Shown here: positions 1 through 8,477 of the stretch, piece after piece
Position numbering within the stretch: position 1 is the first letter of the stretch
How the letters are laid out: each line of letters starts with the position of its first letter
From: Acidobacteriota bacterium
GTDB lineage: Bacteria > Acidobacteriota > Vicinamibacteria > Fen-336
Direction of reading: 5' to 3'
Length of the DNA: 64,000 nt
Assembly: GCA_022340585.1 (NCBI GenBank)
Contig: JAJDNS010000032.1
Span: 1 to 64,000 of the forward strand
Position numbers and translations under genes: made by a program
Notes under the pieces: generated by a model
Database searches by the model: none
Told to the model about the DNA's origin: nothing
What the model saw: only the letters and a program-made list of their open reading frames with translations

Positions 1-1385
1 AGCTTCTTGACCAGCTCGTACAGATAGTCACGCCCATCGTAGAGCGACTCGACCCGCAGTCGCTCGTTCAACCCGTGGATGTTGCCGAGGTCGGGATCGA
101 AGAAGAGCGCGCCGATTCCATAGGTCGGGATGCCGACCGCGCCGAGGAACTGGCCGTCCGTCGCGCCGGCCTGGAAGATCGGCACCACGGGGATGCCGGG
201 GAAGACCTCCGCCGCGACCTCCTCGATCGGGCCCATGATCGCCGGCGTGAGCGGCGGGGCCTTGGCCTGGGGCCCACGGGTCTCGAGCTTCGTGACCGTG
301 ATCTCGGGATCGGCCACGACCCGCTCGAGCGTCCGGCGGACGTCCTCGAACGTCTCCGTCGGGTAGATGCGGCAGTTGACGTTTGCCGTGGCCCGCTGTG
401 GCAGGGCGTTCGTCGCGTGGCCGGCCTCGAGCATCGTGGCCACGCAGGTCGTGCGGAGCATGGCGTTGTAGGTCGGGTCGGCGGTGACCTTTGCCGTCGC
501 GGCGGCGTCGGCCGGGTTCGCCGCCATTGCCCGCATCGCGGCTCCGAGCTCCCCTCCCTTCATCTGCCCAACGCGCGTGAAGTAGGCGCGCGTGGTGTCG
601 TTGAGCTGGATCGGGAACTCGTACTCCGCCACGCGGGTGAGCGCCGCGGCCAGGTGGTAGATCGCGTTGTCCTTGACCGGCCGCGAGCTGTGCCCGCCGG
701 GATTGCGCACCTCGAGGCGGTAGTCCTGCGCCGCCTTCTCACCAGCCTGGACCGACAGGAAGATGCGGTGGCCCTCGTCGTCGAGCACGCCCCACGCCCC
801 CTCGTTGAGTGCGAACGCGGCGTCGATCAGCTGTCGCTGCTCCTTCGACAGGTACTCGGCGCCGTTGAACGCGCCGTTCGTCTCCTCTCCGCAGGTGAGG
901 GCGAGCTTGATCGTGCGCGACGGCCGGAAGCCGCCTTCGAGGAATCGCACGAGCGTGTCGACCCAGATCGCGGCCATCGCCTTGTCGTCGGAGACGCCCC
1001 GAGCGTAGAAGTAGCCGCCCTCCTCGAACAGTGTGAACGGATCGCGCGTCCAGTCCTCGCGCTTGGCCTCGACCACGTCGACGTGCGCCAGGAGCAGCAT
1101 TGCTCCGAGCGCGGCGTCCTGGCCTTCGAGCACGGCAACCAGGCTGCCCTCACGGGGGTGGTCGGGAACGGTGAACAAGTGGATGTTCTTCTCGGGCAAC
1201 CCGGACGCCTGCAGCCGGGAGGCGATCTTCTCCTCCGCCTCGGTGCAGCTTCCGGCCGAGAGGGTCGTGTTCGTCTCGACGAGCTCGCGGAACAGCTCGC
1301 GGAACGCAACCCGGTCCGGGCGTGACGGGGTGGCGGCGGAAACGGGGACCAGGGTAACGAGCAGGAGCACACCGAGAGTCTTCAC
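1..1385 (-). CDS. M20-family metallopeptidase, secreted (3' end cut by window edge)
   Basis: Zinc-dependent M20 exopeptidase or deacylase, read from the minus strand; about 461 codons are visible and the C-terminus lies outside the window. The metal-binding pattern is clear: HVDVVEA (His101, Asp103), GVSDDK (Asp134) and CGEETNG (Glu167/Glu168). A dimerisation-type middle region follows, with a conserved GGHSSRP segment. The start is taken as GTG because GGGAGG lies 7 bases upstream and the first 18 residues form a signal peptide (VKTLGVLLLVTLVPVSAA). An in-frame ATG at 1406 is possible but has no ribosome site. The product is probably exported and cleaves small peptides or N-acyl amino acids; the substrate cannot be read from sequence. 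Confidence 0.9.
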   Translation of the reverse strand, partial: MKTLGVLLLVTLVPVSAATPSRPDRVAFRELFRELVETNTTLSAGSCTEAEEKIASRLQASGLPEKNIHLFTVPDHPREGSLVAVLEGQDAALGAMLLLAHVDVVEAKREDWTRDPFTLFEEGGYFYARGVSDDKAMAAIWVDTLVRFLEGGFRPSRTIKLALTCGEETNGAFNGAEYLSKEQRQLIDAAFALNEGAWGVLDDEGHRIFLSVQAGEKAAQDYRLEVRNPGGHSSRPVKDNAIYHLAAALTRVAEYEFPIQLNDTTRAYFTRVGQMKGGELGAAMRAMAANPADAAATAKVTADPTYNAMLRTTCVATMLEAGHATNALPQRATANVNCRIYPTETFEDVRRTLERVVADPEITVTKLETRGPQAKAPPLTPAIMGPIEEVAAEVFPGIPVVPIFQAGATDGQFLGAVGIPTYGIGALFFDPDLGNIHGLNERLRVESLYDGRDYLYELVKK

Positions 1386-1555
1386 GCTTTCGCCTCCCGA
1401 CCGCATGCTATCAGCCAATCATGTCCAGATCTTGCCCCCTCCGACTTGGCTGGCGTCCGCTCCAGAGTCTCAAGGCGGCGCGCGGCCCCTGGGGAGCTGG
1501 GTGGTAGCAGATCGTCCCGACGCCGACTACGCGGCTCGGAAGTTGTTGAGGGGCT

Positions 1556-1631
1556 TGGTGGACCACACGGGGCTCGAACCCGTGACCTCAGCGTTGCGAA
1601 CGCTGCGCTCTCCCAGCTGAGCTAGTGGCCC
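1556..1631 (-). tRNA. tRNA-Ala (anticodon CGC)
   Basis: A full cloverleaf of 76 nt including an encoded CCA. The acceptor stem GGGCCAC/GTGGTCC contains the G3:U70 wobble that is the alanine identity element. The anticodon stem CAGCG/CGCTG encloses the loop TTCGCAA, giving anticodon CGC. The T-arm carries GGTTCGAGC and the discriminator is A. Confidence 0.96.
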
Positions 1632-1647
1632 ACGGCGGAACCGAAAA

Positions 1648-1676
1648 AGCTTAGCAAACGGCGGTGCGGCCGGCAA
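1648..1676 (-). promoter_or_regulatory. Promoter of tRNA-Ala
   Basis: On the minus strand TTGCCG (-35) is separated by exactly 17 nt from TAAGCT (-10), which lies 16 nt upstream of the mature tRNA 5' end. Seen directly; sigma-70-type assignment is by consensus. Confidence 0.6.
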
Positions 1677-1822
1677 ACGGTCGTGCCGACGGAGAGACTC
1701 TTCGTCGGACGGTCGAACCATGGGGCTCCTGCCGGGGACACGATCGCCATGTCGGTCAGGCTGACAGGCCGGAAACGACAGGCGGTCGCCTGAAGCGCTT
1801 AGAATCAGGTTGGGAGGACTGG

Positions 1823-2977
1823 ATGTTCATCGTGGATCGGCGCAGCCAGGAAGAGCGGGAGGAGCGGCAGCTCGCGCCCTACGGGATGAAGAGCGCCGCG
1901 AGCCGGGGGCGGCGGCATCCGGAGGAGGAGCACCAGTACCGGACGTGCTTCCAGCGGGACCGGGACCGGGTGATCCACTCCTCGTCGTTCCGGCGGCTGG
2001 AGTACAAGACGCAGGTCTTCGTGAACCACGAGGGGGACAACTACCGGACGCGGCTGACCCACAGCCTGGAGGGGGCGCAGATCGGGCGGACGGTGGCCCG
2101 GACGCTTGGGCTCAACGAAGAGCTGACGGAGTGCCTGCTCCTGGGGCACGACCTCGGGCACACGCCCTTCGGACACTCCGGCGAGCGGGTGATGGATGAG
2201 GTGATGCGCGACCACGGGGGCTTCGAGCACAACCGCCAGACGCTGCGGATCCTCGAGGTCCTGGAGGAGCGGTACCCGGAGTTCCCCGGTCTGAACCTGA
2301 CCTGGGAGGTGCGGGAGGGGATCATCAAGCACCGGCCGGACACCGACGCCAGCGCCCCCGAGGAGTACGCGCCCGGGGAGCCCCCGACGCTGGAGGCCCA
2401 GCTCGTCGACTTCGTCGACGAGATCGCCTACAACAACCACGATATCGACGACGGGCTGACCTCGGGGATGTTCTCCGTCGACCAGATCCGCAGGGTCACG
2501 CTGTTCCGCGAGGCCCACGACGAGGCGCTGGGGGCGGGGCTCAAGGACAAGCGGATGCTCCGGCACCGGGTGGTGCGGCGGATCATCGACCGGTGCACGA
2601 GCGACCTGATCCAGACGACGCTTGCGGCGGTCGACGAGGCCAGAGTGACCTCGGCCGCGGACGTCCGGGCCGTCGGGAGGCGGCTCGTGAACTACTCGCC
2701 GCCCATGGCCGAGCGCGTGCGCGAGCTCAAGGAGTTCCTCTTCCGCGAGATGTACCGGCATTTCCGTGTCGTGCGGATGGGCGACAAGGCCGGCCGCATC
2801 CTTCACGACCTCTTCGACTCTCTCGTCCGTGAGCCGCGGCAGCTGCCGCCGCGCTTCCATCGGCAGATCGAGCGCGACGGTGTCGAGCGGGTGGTCTGCG
2901 ACTACATCGCGGGGATGACCGACCGCTTCGCGCTCCAGGAGCACCGGAAGCTCTTCGATCCCACGGTGCGGGTGTGA
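1823..2977 (+). CDS. dgt: Deoxyguanosinetriphosphate triphosphohydrolase-like HD protein
   Basis: dNTP triphosphohydrolase of the Dgt/SAMHD1-like HD superfamily, 384 aa, which splits a dNTP to deoxynucleoside and tripolyphosphate. The N-terminal signature NHEGDNYRTRLTH leads to the HD metal site: His80, His109-Asp110 (LLLGHDLGHTPFGH) and Asp199 in FVDEIAYNNHD. The conserved FQRDRDRVIHSSSFRRLEYKTQ block that precedes it matches bacterial family members. The ATG at 1823 is chosen because GGGAGG lies 5 bases upstream and homologues begin with this LAPYGMKSA-type head; a longer reading from 1664 has no ribosome site. A TAGAAT hexamer at 1800-1805 may be the -10. The gene stands between tRNA-Ala (opposite strand) and a symporter 19 bp downstream. 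Confidence 0.93.
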   Translation: MFIVDRRSQEEREERQLAPYGMKSAASRGRRHPEEEHQYRTCFQRDRDRVIHSSSFRRLEYKTQVFVNHEGDNYRTRLTHSLEGAQIGRTVARTLGLNEELTECLLLGHDLGHTPFGHSGERVMDEVMRDHGGFEHNRQTLRILEVLEERYPEFPGLNLTWEVREGIIKHRPDTDASAPEEYAPGEPPTLEAQLVDFVDEIAYNNHDIDDGLTSGMFSVDQIRRVTLFREAHDEALGAGLKDKRMLRHRVVRRIIDRCTSDLIQTTLAAVDEARVTSAADVRAVGRRLVNYSPPMAERVRELKEFLFREMYRHFRVVRMGDKAGRILHDLFDSLVREPRQLPPRFHRQIERDGVERVVCDYIAGMTDRFALQEHRKLFDPTVRV

Positions 2978-2996
2978 GCGCAGAAGGTCCCCGGGG

Positions 2997-4391
2997 ATGA
3001 CCGCAACCCACGTCCTGCTCCTGGGCTACGCCGCCCTGCTCGTCGGGGCCGGGGTCTGGGTCACCCGCCGGGTGCGGGCCCCGGGAGACTTCTTCGTCGC
3101 CGGGCGGGCCTTGCCCGCGGGGATGGTGTTCGCCACCCTCCTCGCCGCGAACATCGGGGCGGGCTCCACCGTGGGGGCGACGGGGCTCGGCTACCGCAGC
3201 GGGCTGTCCGCCTGGTGGTGGTCGGGGTCGGCGGCGATCGGGTGCCTGGTCCTCGGGCTCGTGGTGGCCCCCCGGATGCACCGGCTGGCGGTGGAGCACC
3301 GCTTCCTCACCGTGGGAGACTTCCTGGAGTGGCGGTTCGACCGCTCGGTCCGGGTGGCGATCGCGGCCATCCTCTGGATCGGGACGGCGGCGCTGCTCGC
3401 GGGACAGCTGATCGCCATGGCCTGGGCCTTCGAGGTGATCGCCGGGCTGCCCCGGCTCTGGGGCTCGCTGCTCTCCGCCCTGATCCTCACCGCCTATTTC
3501 AGCGGGGGCGGCCTCATGGCCTCGGCGTGGGTGAACCTCCTGCAGCTCGTCGTCCTGGTCGTTGGGTTCGCCCTGGCCGTCCCGTTCGCGTGGTCGGCGG
3601 GGGGAGGCTGGGCCGGACTCGAGGGCGCGGCCGGGGCCGAGGCCGCGTCGGCCTACGGGAGCCTCAGCGGGATGGGGCTGGCCGGGATCCTGGGGCTGGT
3701 GGTGGTGTTCGTGCCGTCCTTCATCGTGTCCCCGGGGCTGATCCAGAAGGCGTTCGGGGCCCGGAGCGCGAGCGGCGCCTCCCGGGCCGCCCTCGGCAAC
3801 GCCGCGGCCCTGGCGCTGTTCGCCTTCGTGCCGGCCCTCCTGGGGATGGCGATGCGGTCGGTGGAGCCAGGGCTGGCCAACTCGGAGATGGCGCTCCCGC
3901 GTCTCACGATGGACGTCCTCCCTCCGTGGCTCGGGGGGCTGGGGCTCGCTGCGCTGTTCGCCGCCGAGCTGTCCTCGGCCGACGCCATCCTCTTCATGTT
4001 GTCGACGTCCCTGAGTCGCGACCTCTACCAGGCCGTCCTGCGACCCGAGGCCACCGACGCGCAGCTGCTACGGGTGGGGAGAGGGGCGGCGGTGGCGGGC
4101 GGGGCCGTCGGACTGGTCCTCGCCCTGCTGCTGCCCTCGGTCGTGGCCGCGCTGAAGCTCTTCTATGGGATCATGACCGCGGCGTTGTTCGTTCCGCTCC
4201 TCGTGGGACTCTTCTCCTCGCGGCCCGGGGCACGTCACGCGCGGGCGGCGATCGCCCTGTCTGTCGTGGGAACCGGGGTGGGTCTGATCGTTCTGGCCGG
4301 GACCCCGAGGGGCGGCTGGCTTCCGTCGGTGATCGGGATGGGGCTGGCCCTGGGCGTATTCGCCGCCGCGTGGCTCGGCCCGGGAGACTGA
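2997..4391 (+). CDS. Sodium:solute symporter family protein
   Basis: Integral membrane transporter of the SSS (solute:sodium symporter, LeuT-fold) family, 464 aa with about 12-13 hydrophobic segments. Family features include an N-terminal DFFVAGRALPAG segment after TM1, the GAGSTVGATGLGYRSGLSAWW motif region of TM2, FLTVGDFLEWRFD, and the conserved ELSSADAILFMLSTSLSRDLYQ near TM8. It probably couples sodium entry to uptake of an organic solute; the solute cannot be told from sequence. It starts 19 bp after dgt and probably shares its transcript. The P1 peptidase follows after 34 bp, so imported or periplasmic peptides or amino acids are a reasonable but unproven guess. Confidence 0.9.
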   Translation: MTATHVLLLGYAALLVGAGVWVTRRVRAPGDFFVAGRALPAGMVFATLLAANIGAGSTVGATGLGYRSGLSAWWWSGSAAIGCLVLGLVVAPRMHRLAVEHRFLTVGDFLEWRFDRSVRVAIAAILWIGTAALLAGQLIAMAWAFEVIAGLPRLWGSLLSALILTAYFSGGGLMASAWVNLLQLVVLVVGFALAVPFAWSAGGGWAGLEGAAGAEAASAYGSLSGMGLAGILGLVVVFVPSFIVSPGLIQKAFGARSASGASRAALGNAAALALFAFVPALLGMAMRSVEPGLANSEMALPRLTMDVLPPWLGGLGLAALFAAELSSADAILFMLSTSLSRDLYQAVLRPEATDAQLLRVGRGAAVAGGAVGLVLALLLPSVVAALKLFYGIMTAALFVPLLVGLFSSRPGARHARAAIALSVVGTGVGLIVLAGTPRGGWLPSVIGMGLALGVFAAAWLGPGD

Positions 4392-4425
4392 AGCCGCGAC
4401 ACGTCGGGGTGCTACGATCGCGCCC

Positions 4426-5514
4426 ATGAGCACGATGGGACGGCGTGAGTTCTCGGTGTCGCTGGCGGCCGGGCTGGTCGCCGGGTGGGTCTCCGACGCC
4501 GCCGCCGGGGAAGGAGCCGGCATGGACGCGACGCAGACGAGGGACGGTGGTCTGACCCAGGTGGGCGGCATCAAGGTCGGGCACTTCACCGAGAGCCGCC
4601 GACCCACCGGTTGCACGGTGATCCTCACCGAGGACGGGGCGGTGTGCGGTGTCGACGTGCGCGGAGGCGCCCCGGGCACGCGGGAGACGGACCTTCTGGA
4701 CCCGGTCAATACGGTGCAGAAGGTGCACGCGGTGGTTCTGTCGGGAGGAAGCGCGTTCGGATTGGAGGCGGCCGGTGGCGTGGTGCGCTACCTGGAGGAG
4801 CGCGGGATCGGCTTTCCCGTGGGCCCGGCGAAGGTGCCCATCGTTCCCGCGGCCATCCTCTTTGACCTGGGGGTGGGGGACTGGACGATTCGCCCGGGGG
4901 CAGATGCCGGCTATCGGGCCGCACGGGCCGCGACCGACGGGCCGGTGCCCGAGGGCTCGGTCGGGGCCGGGGCCGGGGCCACGGTGGGGAAGGTGTTGGG
5001 GCTGTCCCGCGCCATGAAGGGTGGCCTCGGCACCGCCGTCGTGCGCCTGCCGCGGGGGGGCACGGTGTCCGCCCTGGTGGCGGTGAACGCCATGGGCGAC
5101 GTGCTCGACCCGGACACCGGCCGAACGGTGGCCGGAGTGCGGGGCGAGGACGGAAAGTCGCTCCCGGGGGCGATGAACGTCCTCCTGGCGGGCACGGGAG
5201 CCCACGCTTCGCAGAACGGCGAGAACACGAGCATCGGGGTGGTGGCCACCGACGTTGCGCTCACGAAGGCCGAGGCGACGAAGGTGGCGCAGATGGCCCA
5301 CGACGGTCTCGCGCGGGCCATCCACCCGGTCCACACGCCGTGGGACGGGGACACGCTCTTCGCGTTGTCGACCGGCAAGGTCGAGATTCCCCAGCCGGCG
5401 TTCCTGGTGGGGGCGGTGGCGGCGGAGGTGGTGGCCCGCGCGGTCGTCCGCGCGGTACGGGCTGCGACGGGGCTGCCGGGGCTGCCTTCAGCCACCGAGC
5501 TCGGGAGCGCGTGA
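4426..5514 (+). CDS. P1 family peptidase (DmpA/BapA-like, family S58)
   Basis: Self-processing N-terminal nucleophile aminopeptidase of the DmpA/BapA group, 362 aa. The probable autocleavage site is Asn267-Thr268 in GENTSIGVVATD, making Thr268 the catalytic nucleophile of the smaller chain. The conserved VGHFTESRRPTGCTVIL, VLSGGSAFGLEAAGG and VGAGAGATVGK blocks are present. The N-terminus (MGRREFSVSLAAGLVAGW) resembles a Tat signal with a twin arginine, so export is likely. A TACGAT hexamer ends 7 nt before the ATG and there is no Shine-Dalgarno sequence, so the mRNA may be leaderless. An ATG at 4435 is an alternative start. Members hydrolyse N-terminal D-, L- or beta-amino acids; the exact specificity is unknown here. 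Confidence 0.92.
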   Translation: MSTMGRREFSVSLAAGLVAGWVSDAAAGEGAGMDATQTRDGGLTQVGGIKVGHFTESRRPTGCTVILTEDGAVCGVDVRGGAPGTRETDLLDPVNTVQKVHAVVLSGGSAFGLEAAGGVVRYLEERGIGFPVGPAKVPIVPAAILFDLGVGDWTIRPGADAGYRAARAATDGPVPEGSVGAGAGATVGKVLGLSRAMKGGLGTAVVRLPRGGTVSALVAVNAMGDVLDPDTGRTVAGVRGEDGKSLPGAMNVLLAGTGAHASQNGENTSIGVVATDVALTKAEATKVAQMAHDGLARAIHPVHTPWDGDTLFALSTGKVEIPQPAFLVGAVAAEVVARAVVRAVRAATGLPGLPSATELGSA

Positions 5515-5540
5515 CGGGCCGACGGACAGCGCGATCCCGC

Positions 5541-5899
5541 TGTGGACAAGCTGTGGATGTCGCGTGGAGATGCGGGCGAAGGGCTGTGGATCGCCTGTGC
5601 GGCACCGCGGCGCACCGTGTGGAAAGGCTGAGCACGGCTTGTGGACGAGAGGCCGATCGGGTGTGGGAAAGCTCGGTCGCTCTGTGGAAAGATGGCCGGT
5701 CGATTGTGGAAGATCGGCGACCTTTCTGTGGAGAAATGGCTCCCCGGGTGTGGAGGGGATGTGAGCGAACGGTGCACAACCGCCGCCCGGCCGTGGAAAA
5801 GGCGGGCCGGACCTGTGGAAGAAGGGACCCCTCCCTGTGGGTGCGTCGTGCATGGCGTGTGGAAGACTGCCTCGCCGGTGTGGGAAACCTGTGCGCGGG
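5541..5899 (+). repeat. Phased array of TGTGGA (DnaA-box-like) motifs, 22-bp period
   Basis: The 385-bp gap between the P1 peptidase and the next gene is non-coding and holds one motif over and over in one orientation. TGTGG or CGTGG followed mostly by A occurs at 5541, 5552, 5563, 5585, 5618, 5640, 5662, 5683, 5705, 5727, 5749, 5792, 5814, 5836, 5858 and 5879. Weaker copies lie at 5596, 5760 and 5771. Steps are 11, 21, 22 or 33 bp, so all copies lie on one face of the helix. The first copy, TGTGGACAA, equals the DnaA box of high-GC actinobacteria; the commonest full form is TGTGGAAGA. Sequence between the motifs is not conserved. Function unknown; a DnaA-binding origin or titration site is the leading guess. 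Confidence 0.85.
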
Positions 5900-7615
5900 G
5901 TGACTAGGCTCGCCGGGGCGCTCGTCTTTGCGTCGACCGCGGTGTGGGTCGGAGCCTGTCTGGCGGTCCTCAACGGTGCAGTGTCCTCCTGGGTGGCCTG
6001 GGCGGCGCTGCTGTCGGGAGCCGCCGCGGGGGCCGTTGCCGCTTGGCGGACGGCCGCGGCGGCCGCTGGGGACGTGCCAGCGGAGACCGCGGCGTCGCTG
6101 GTGGCGTGGCTCCAGGGCCTCCCGAAGCTCGAAGCCCTCGCGTTGACCGCGTTCGCGGTGGTGTCCCTGCGCCAGTTCGGCTGGCTTCTCTTCGCGCGGG
6201 GGGACCTGCTCCTGACGCTCCTCCCCAACAACTACGGAGACCTGCCCCTCCACTGGACGTACGTCCAGCACTTCGCCGGGGGAGCGCCGTTCTGGCCGGA
6301 GAGCCCGATCGCGGTGGGGGAGCGACTGCGGTATCCCCTGGGCGTCGACCTTCTCACCGCCCTCCTCGTGGTGGTGGGCGTGGGCGCCCGGGTCGTCTGG
6401 CCCCTGCTCGGCCTGGCCGGGGCGGCGGCCGCCGCCCTCGCCCTGCGCCGTTGGGGAGGGGCACTCGCCGTTGCCGGCTTTCTCTTCTCCGGGGGCCTGG
6501 CCGGGTTCCCGCTGCTGTGGACCGGCCGCCTCCTGGACTACCAGGACGCCGTGGCCTGGAAGAACCTCTACCTGGCGCTCTTCGTTCCTCAGCGGGGCTT
6601 CCTGCTGGCGTTGCCCGTGGGACTGCTGCTGCTCTGGAGCTGGCGCCGTCGTCTTCTCCGGGGCGAGGCCGCCCTGCCGGCGTGGGTGGAAGGAGTCCTC
6701 TGGGGATCGTTGCCCCTCGTGCACCTTCACACCTTCCTCCTCGTCTCCGTGGTCTACGCGGTGTGGGCCCTGGGCGGTCGGCGGCTGGAGGCCGCCGGGC
6801 CGACTCTCGCCTGGGCCGTGGTCCCGGCCACCTGGGGTGTCTGGCAGGTCAGCGACGGATTCCGAGCCGTCTCCCTCGTGGGGTGGCAGCCCGGGTGGGT
6901 GATCGGTGACGAGAACCCCCTCGTCTTCCTCGCGGTCAACTTCGGGGTCTTCCTTCCCCTCGCCCTCGCCGCCCTCGCTCTCGCCTGGCGGGAGCGCCGA
7001 CGAGAGGAGCTGCTGGTGCTCGGGCCCGCCCTCGCCGTGTTCGCGGCGCTGTTCTTCGTGCGGCTGGCTCCCTGGGCCTGGGACAACACGAAGGTGATGC
7101 TGTGGTGCTACCTGCTCGCGCTCCCGCCCATCGGGTCTCTCGTCCTGGCCCGTCTCCGCCGGCCCTGGGCGGCGCTGATGGTCGTGGGGCTTCTCTTCTC
7201 GGGGGCGGTCAGCGTGACCGCCGCGTCTCTCGGCCGGGGGCCGCGTCTCGAGGTCCTGAGCCTCTCGGAGTACGACGCCGTCTGCGCGGCGCTGGCGTCA
7301 CGCCCCCTCACCGAGCGCGTGGCGGCCGCCCCCACCTTCAACCACCCGGTGGCGCTGTGCGGCCACCCGCTGGTGCTGGGCTACGGCGGCCACCTGTGGA
7401 GCCACGGTATCGACGCCACCGAGGTGGAGCGTGGCCTGAAGGCGGTGCTCGGCGGAGCGCCCGGGTGGCGCGAGGAGGCGCGGGCCATCGGGGCGGAGCT
7501 GCTGTTCTGGGGCCCCCGGGAAGACGTGGCCTATCCCGACTCGCTGCGGCCATGGGAGGGTGAGATCGAGCCGCTCGCCTCCGGATGGTGGGGGCGCGTC
7601 TACCCCTTGGACTGA
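5900..7615 (+). CDS. Polytopic membrane protein, GT-C-like
   Basis: Large integral membrane protein of 571 aa with roughly 12 hydrophobic segments and a short soluble C-terminal part. The luminal-type loop after the first segments (LLPNNYGDLPLHWTYVQHF and ERLRYPLGVDLL) resembles membrane glycosyltransferase-fold (GT-C) proteins, but I recognise no defining catalytic motif, so the enzyme assignment is tentative. The GTG at 5900 is chosen because it follows the last TGTGG repeat; an upstream GTG at 5891 and an ATG at 5837 would place coding sequence inside the repeat array. No strong ribosome site is seen. The gene ends one base before the convergent EamA gene. It could act in lipid-linked sugar transfer, or it may be an unrelated membrane protein. 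Confidence 0.75.
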   Translation: MTRLAGALVFASTAVWVGACLAVLNGAVSSWVAWAALLSGAAAGAVAAWRTAAAAAGDVPAETAASLVAWLQGLPKLEALALTAFAVVSLRQFGWLLFARGDLLLTLLPNNYGDLPLHWTYVQHFAGGAPFWPESPIAVGERLRYPLGVDLLTALLVVVGVGARVVWPLLGLAGAAAAALALRRWGGALAVAGFLFSGGLAGFPLLWTGRLLDYQDAVAWKNLYLALFVPQRGFLLALPVGLLLLWSWRRRLLRGEAALPAWVEGVLWGSLPLVHLHTFLLVSVVYAVWALGGRRLEAAGPTLAWAVVPATWGVWQVSDGFRAVSLVGWQPGWVIGDENPLVFLAVNFGVFLPLALAALALAWRERRREELLVLGPALAVFAALFFVRLAPWAWDNTKVMLWCYLLALPPIGSLVLARLRRPWAALMVVGLLFSGAVSVTAASLGRGPRLEVLSLSEYDAVCAALASRPLTERVAAAPTFNHPVALCGHPLVLGYGGHLWSHGIDATEVERGLKAVLGGAPGWREEARAIGAELLFWGPREDVAYPDSLRPWEGEIEPLASGWWGRVYPLD

Positions 7616-7616
7616 C

Positions 7617-8477
7617 TCAGCTCCTCTTCGTGAGGACCAGGGCGAGGGCGGCGAGGACGATCATCCCCCCGACGAGGGTCCAGGGGCCCGGGACCTCGCC
7701 GAAGAGAAGCCAGCCCATGAGCGACGCCCCCACGGGCTCGCCCAGGAGGAAGAGCCCCACCGTCGGCGCGGGGAGAGCCCGGAGCGACCAGTTGGCGAGG
7801 CCGTGCCCGCCGATGGTCGGCACCAGGGCCAGGGCCACGAAGGCGAGCCACGCCCCGGCGGGGTAGCCGGTGAGGGAGACACCGAAGACCGCGGCGAGGA
7901 GGCCCAGGGCGAGGGCGGCGGTGCCCCACACTCCGAGGATGTAGGCACTCAGGGGGAGGGCCGCGCGCAGCCCGCGGCCGATGACCTGGTATGCGGCGAC
8001 GGTGACGGCACCGGCGAGGGCGAGGAGGTTTCCGAAGAGCGAGCCCGGCGACGCGGCGTGGTCCCCCAGGGCGATGAGGGCGGCCCCGACCATGGCCACG
8101 GGGATGGCGACCACGACCACGCCGCTCGGGCGCTCGTGGAGGAACAGGGAGGACAGCACCACGGCGAAGACGGGCGCGGTGTTCACCAGCAGGACCGACG
8201 AGGCGATCGAGGTGTAGGAGAGGCTCGCGATCCAGGTGGCGAAGTGGAGAGCCAGGGCCATGCCGGCGCCGCCGAGGATGGCCGCCTGCCGACGGGAGAG
8301 CGCGGGCCACGAGCGGCGCGCCGACGTCCCGGCGAAGGGGAGGAGGAAGAGGGACGCCAGGGCCACGCGGTAGAACGAGACCGCCAGGGCGGGGGCGTCG
8401 GCGAGGCGGACGAAGATGGCCCCGAAGGAGACGAAGACGACGGCGAGGCAGAGGACGAGGTAGGGAGGGGCTCTCAC
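7617..8477 (-). CDS. EamA/DMT-family transporter
   Basis: Drug/metabolite transporter superfamily protein, 286 aa, with ten hydrophobic segments arranged as two EamA repeats. The first repeat carries FGAIFVRLADAPALAVSFYRVALASL and the second ends with LFLLGEPVGASLMGWLLFGE, both typical of EamA domains. The GTG start overlaps the stop of the upstream AlaX-type gene by 4 bases (GTGA), so the two are translationally coupled. Members export amino acids, nucleosides or other metabolites; since threonine synthase lies in the same run, an amino-acid efflux role is possible but only inferred. It converges tail to tail with the preceding membrane-protein gene, 1 bp apart. Confidence 0.88.
   Translation of the reverse strand: MRAPPYLVLCLAVVFVSFGAIFVRLADAPALAVSFYRVALASLFLLPFAGTSARRSWPALSRRQAAILGGAGMALALHFATWIASLSYTSIASSVLLVNTAPVFAVVLSSLFLHERPSGVVVVAIPVAMVGAALIALGDHAASPGSLFGNLLALAGAVTVAAYQVIGRGLRAALPLSAYILGVWGTAALALGLLAAVFGVSLTGYPAGAWLAFVALALVPTIGGHGLANWSLRALPAPTVGLFLLGEPVGASLMGWLLFGEVPGPWTLVGGMIVLAALALVLTKRS

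Noticed and set aside
75-1325. A long plus-strand reading frame of about 416 codons
   Set aside because: It runs antisense to the secreted M20 peptidase, whose frame has full motifs, a signal peptide and a ribosome site. Long antisense frames are expected in DNA this rich in G and C; dozens of others were discarded for the same reason.
1734-1760. A fourth copy of the palindromic family (GGACACGATC followed by GCCATG)
   Set aside because: Only about 16 bases match, the stem partner and the first hairpin are missing, so it may be chance or a decayed remnant.
5541-5899. CRISPR array or plasmid iterons
   Set aside because: The conserved core is only 6-9 bp, spacing is 11 or 22 bp, and there are no cas genes, rep gene or unique 30-40 bp spacers.
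5541-5899. Canonical oriC
   Set aside because: Kept only as a possibility. No dnaA, dnaN, gyrB or parAB nearby, no AT-rich unwinding stretch, and the large translation operon to the right would be transcribed head-on.
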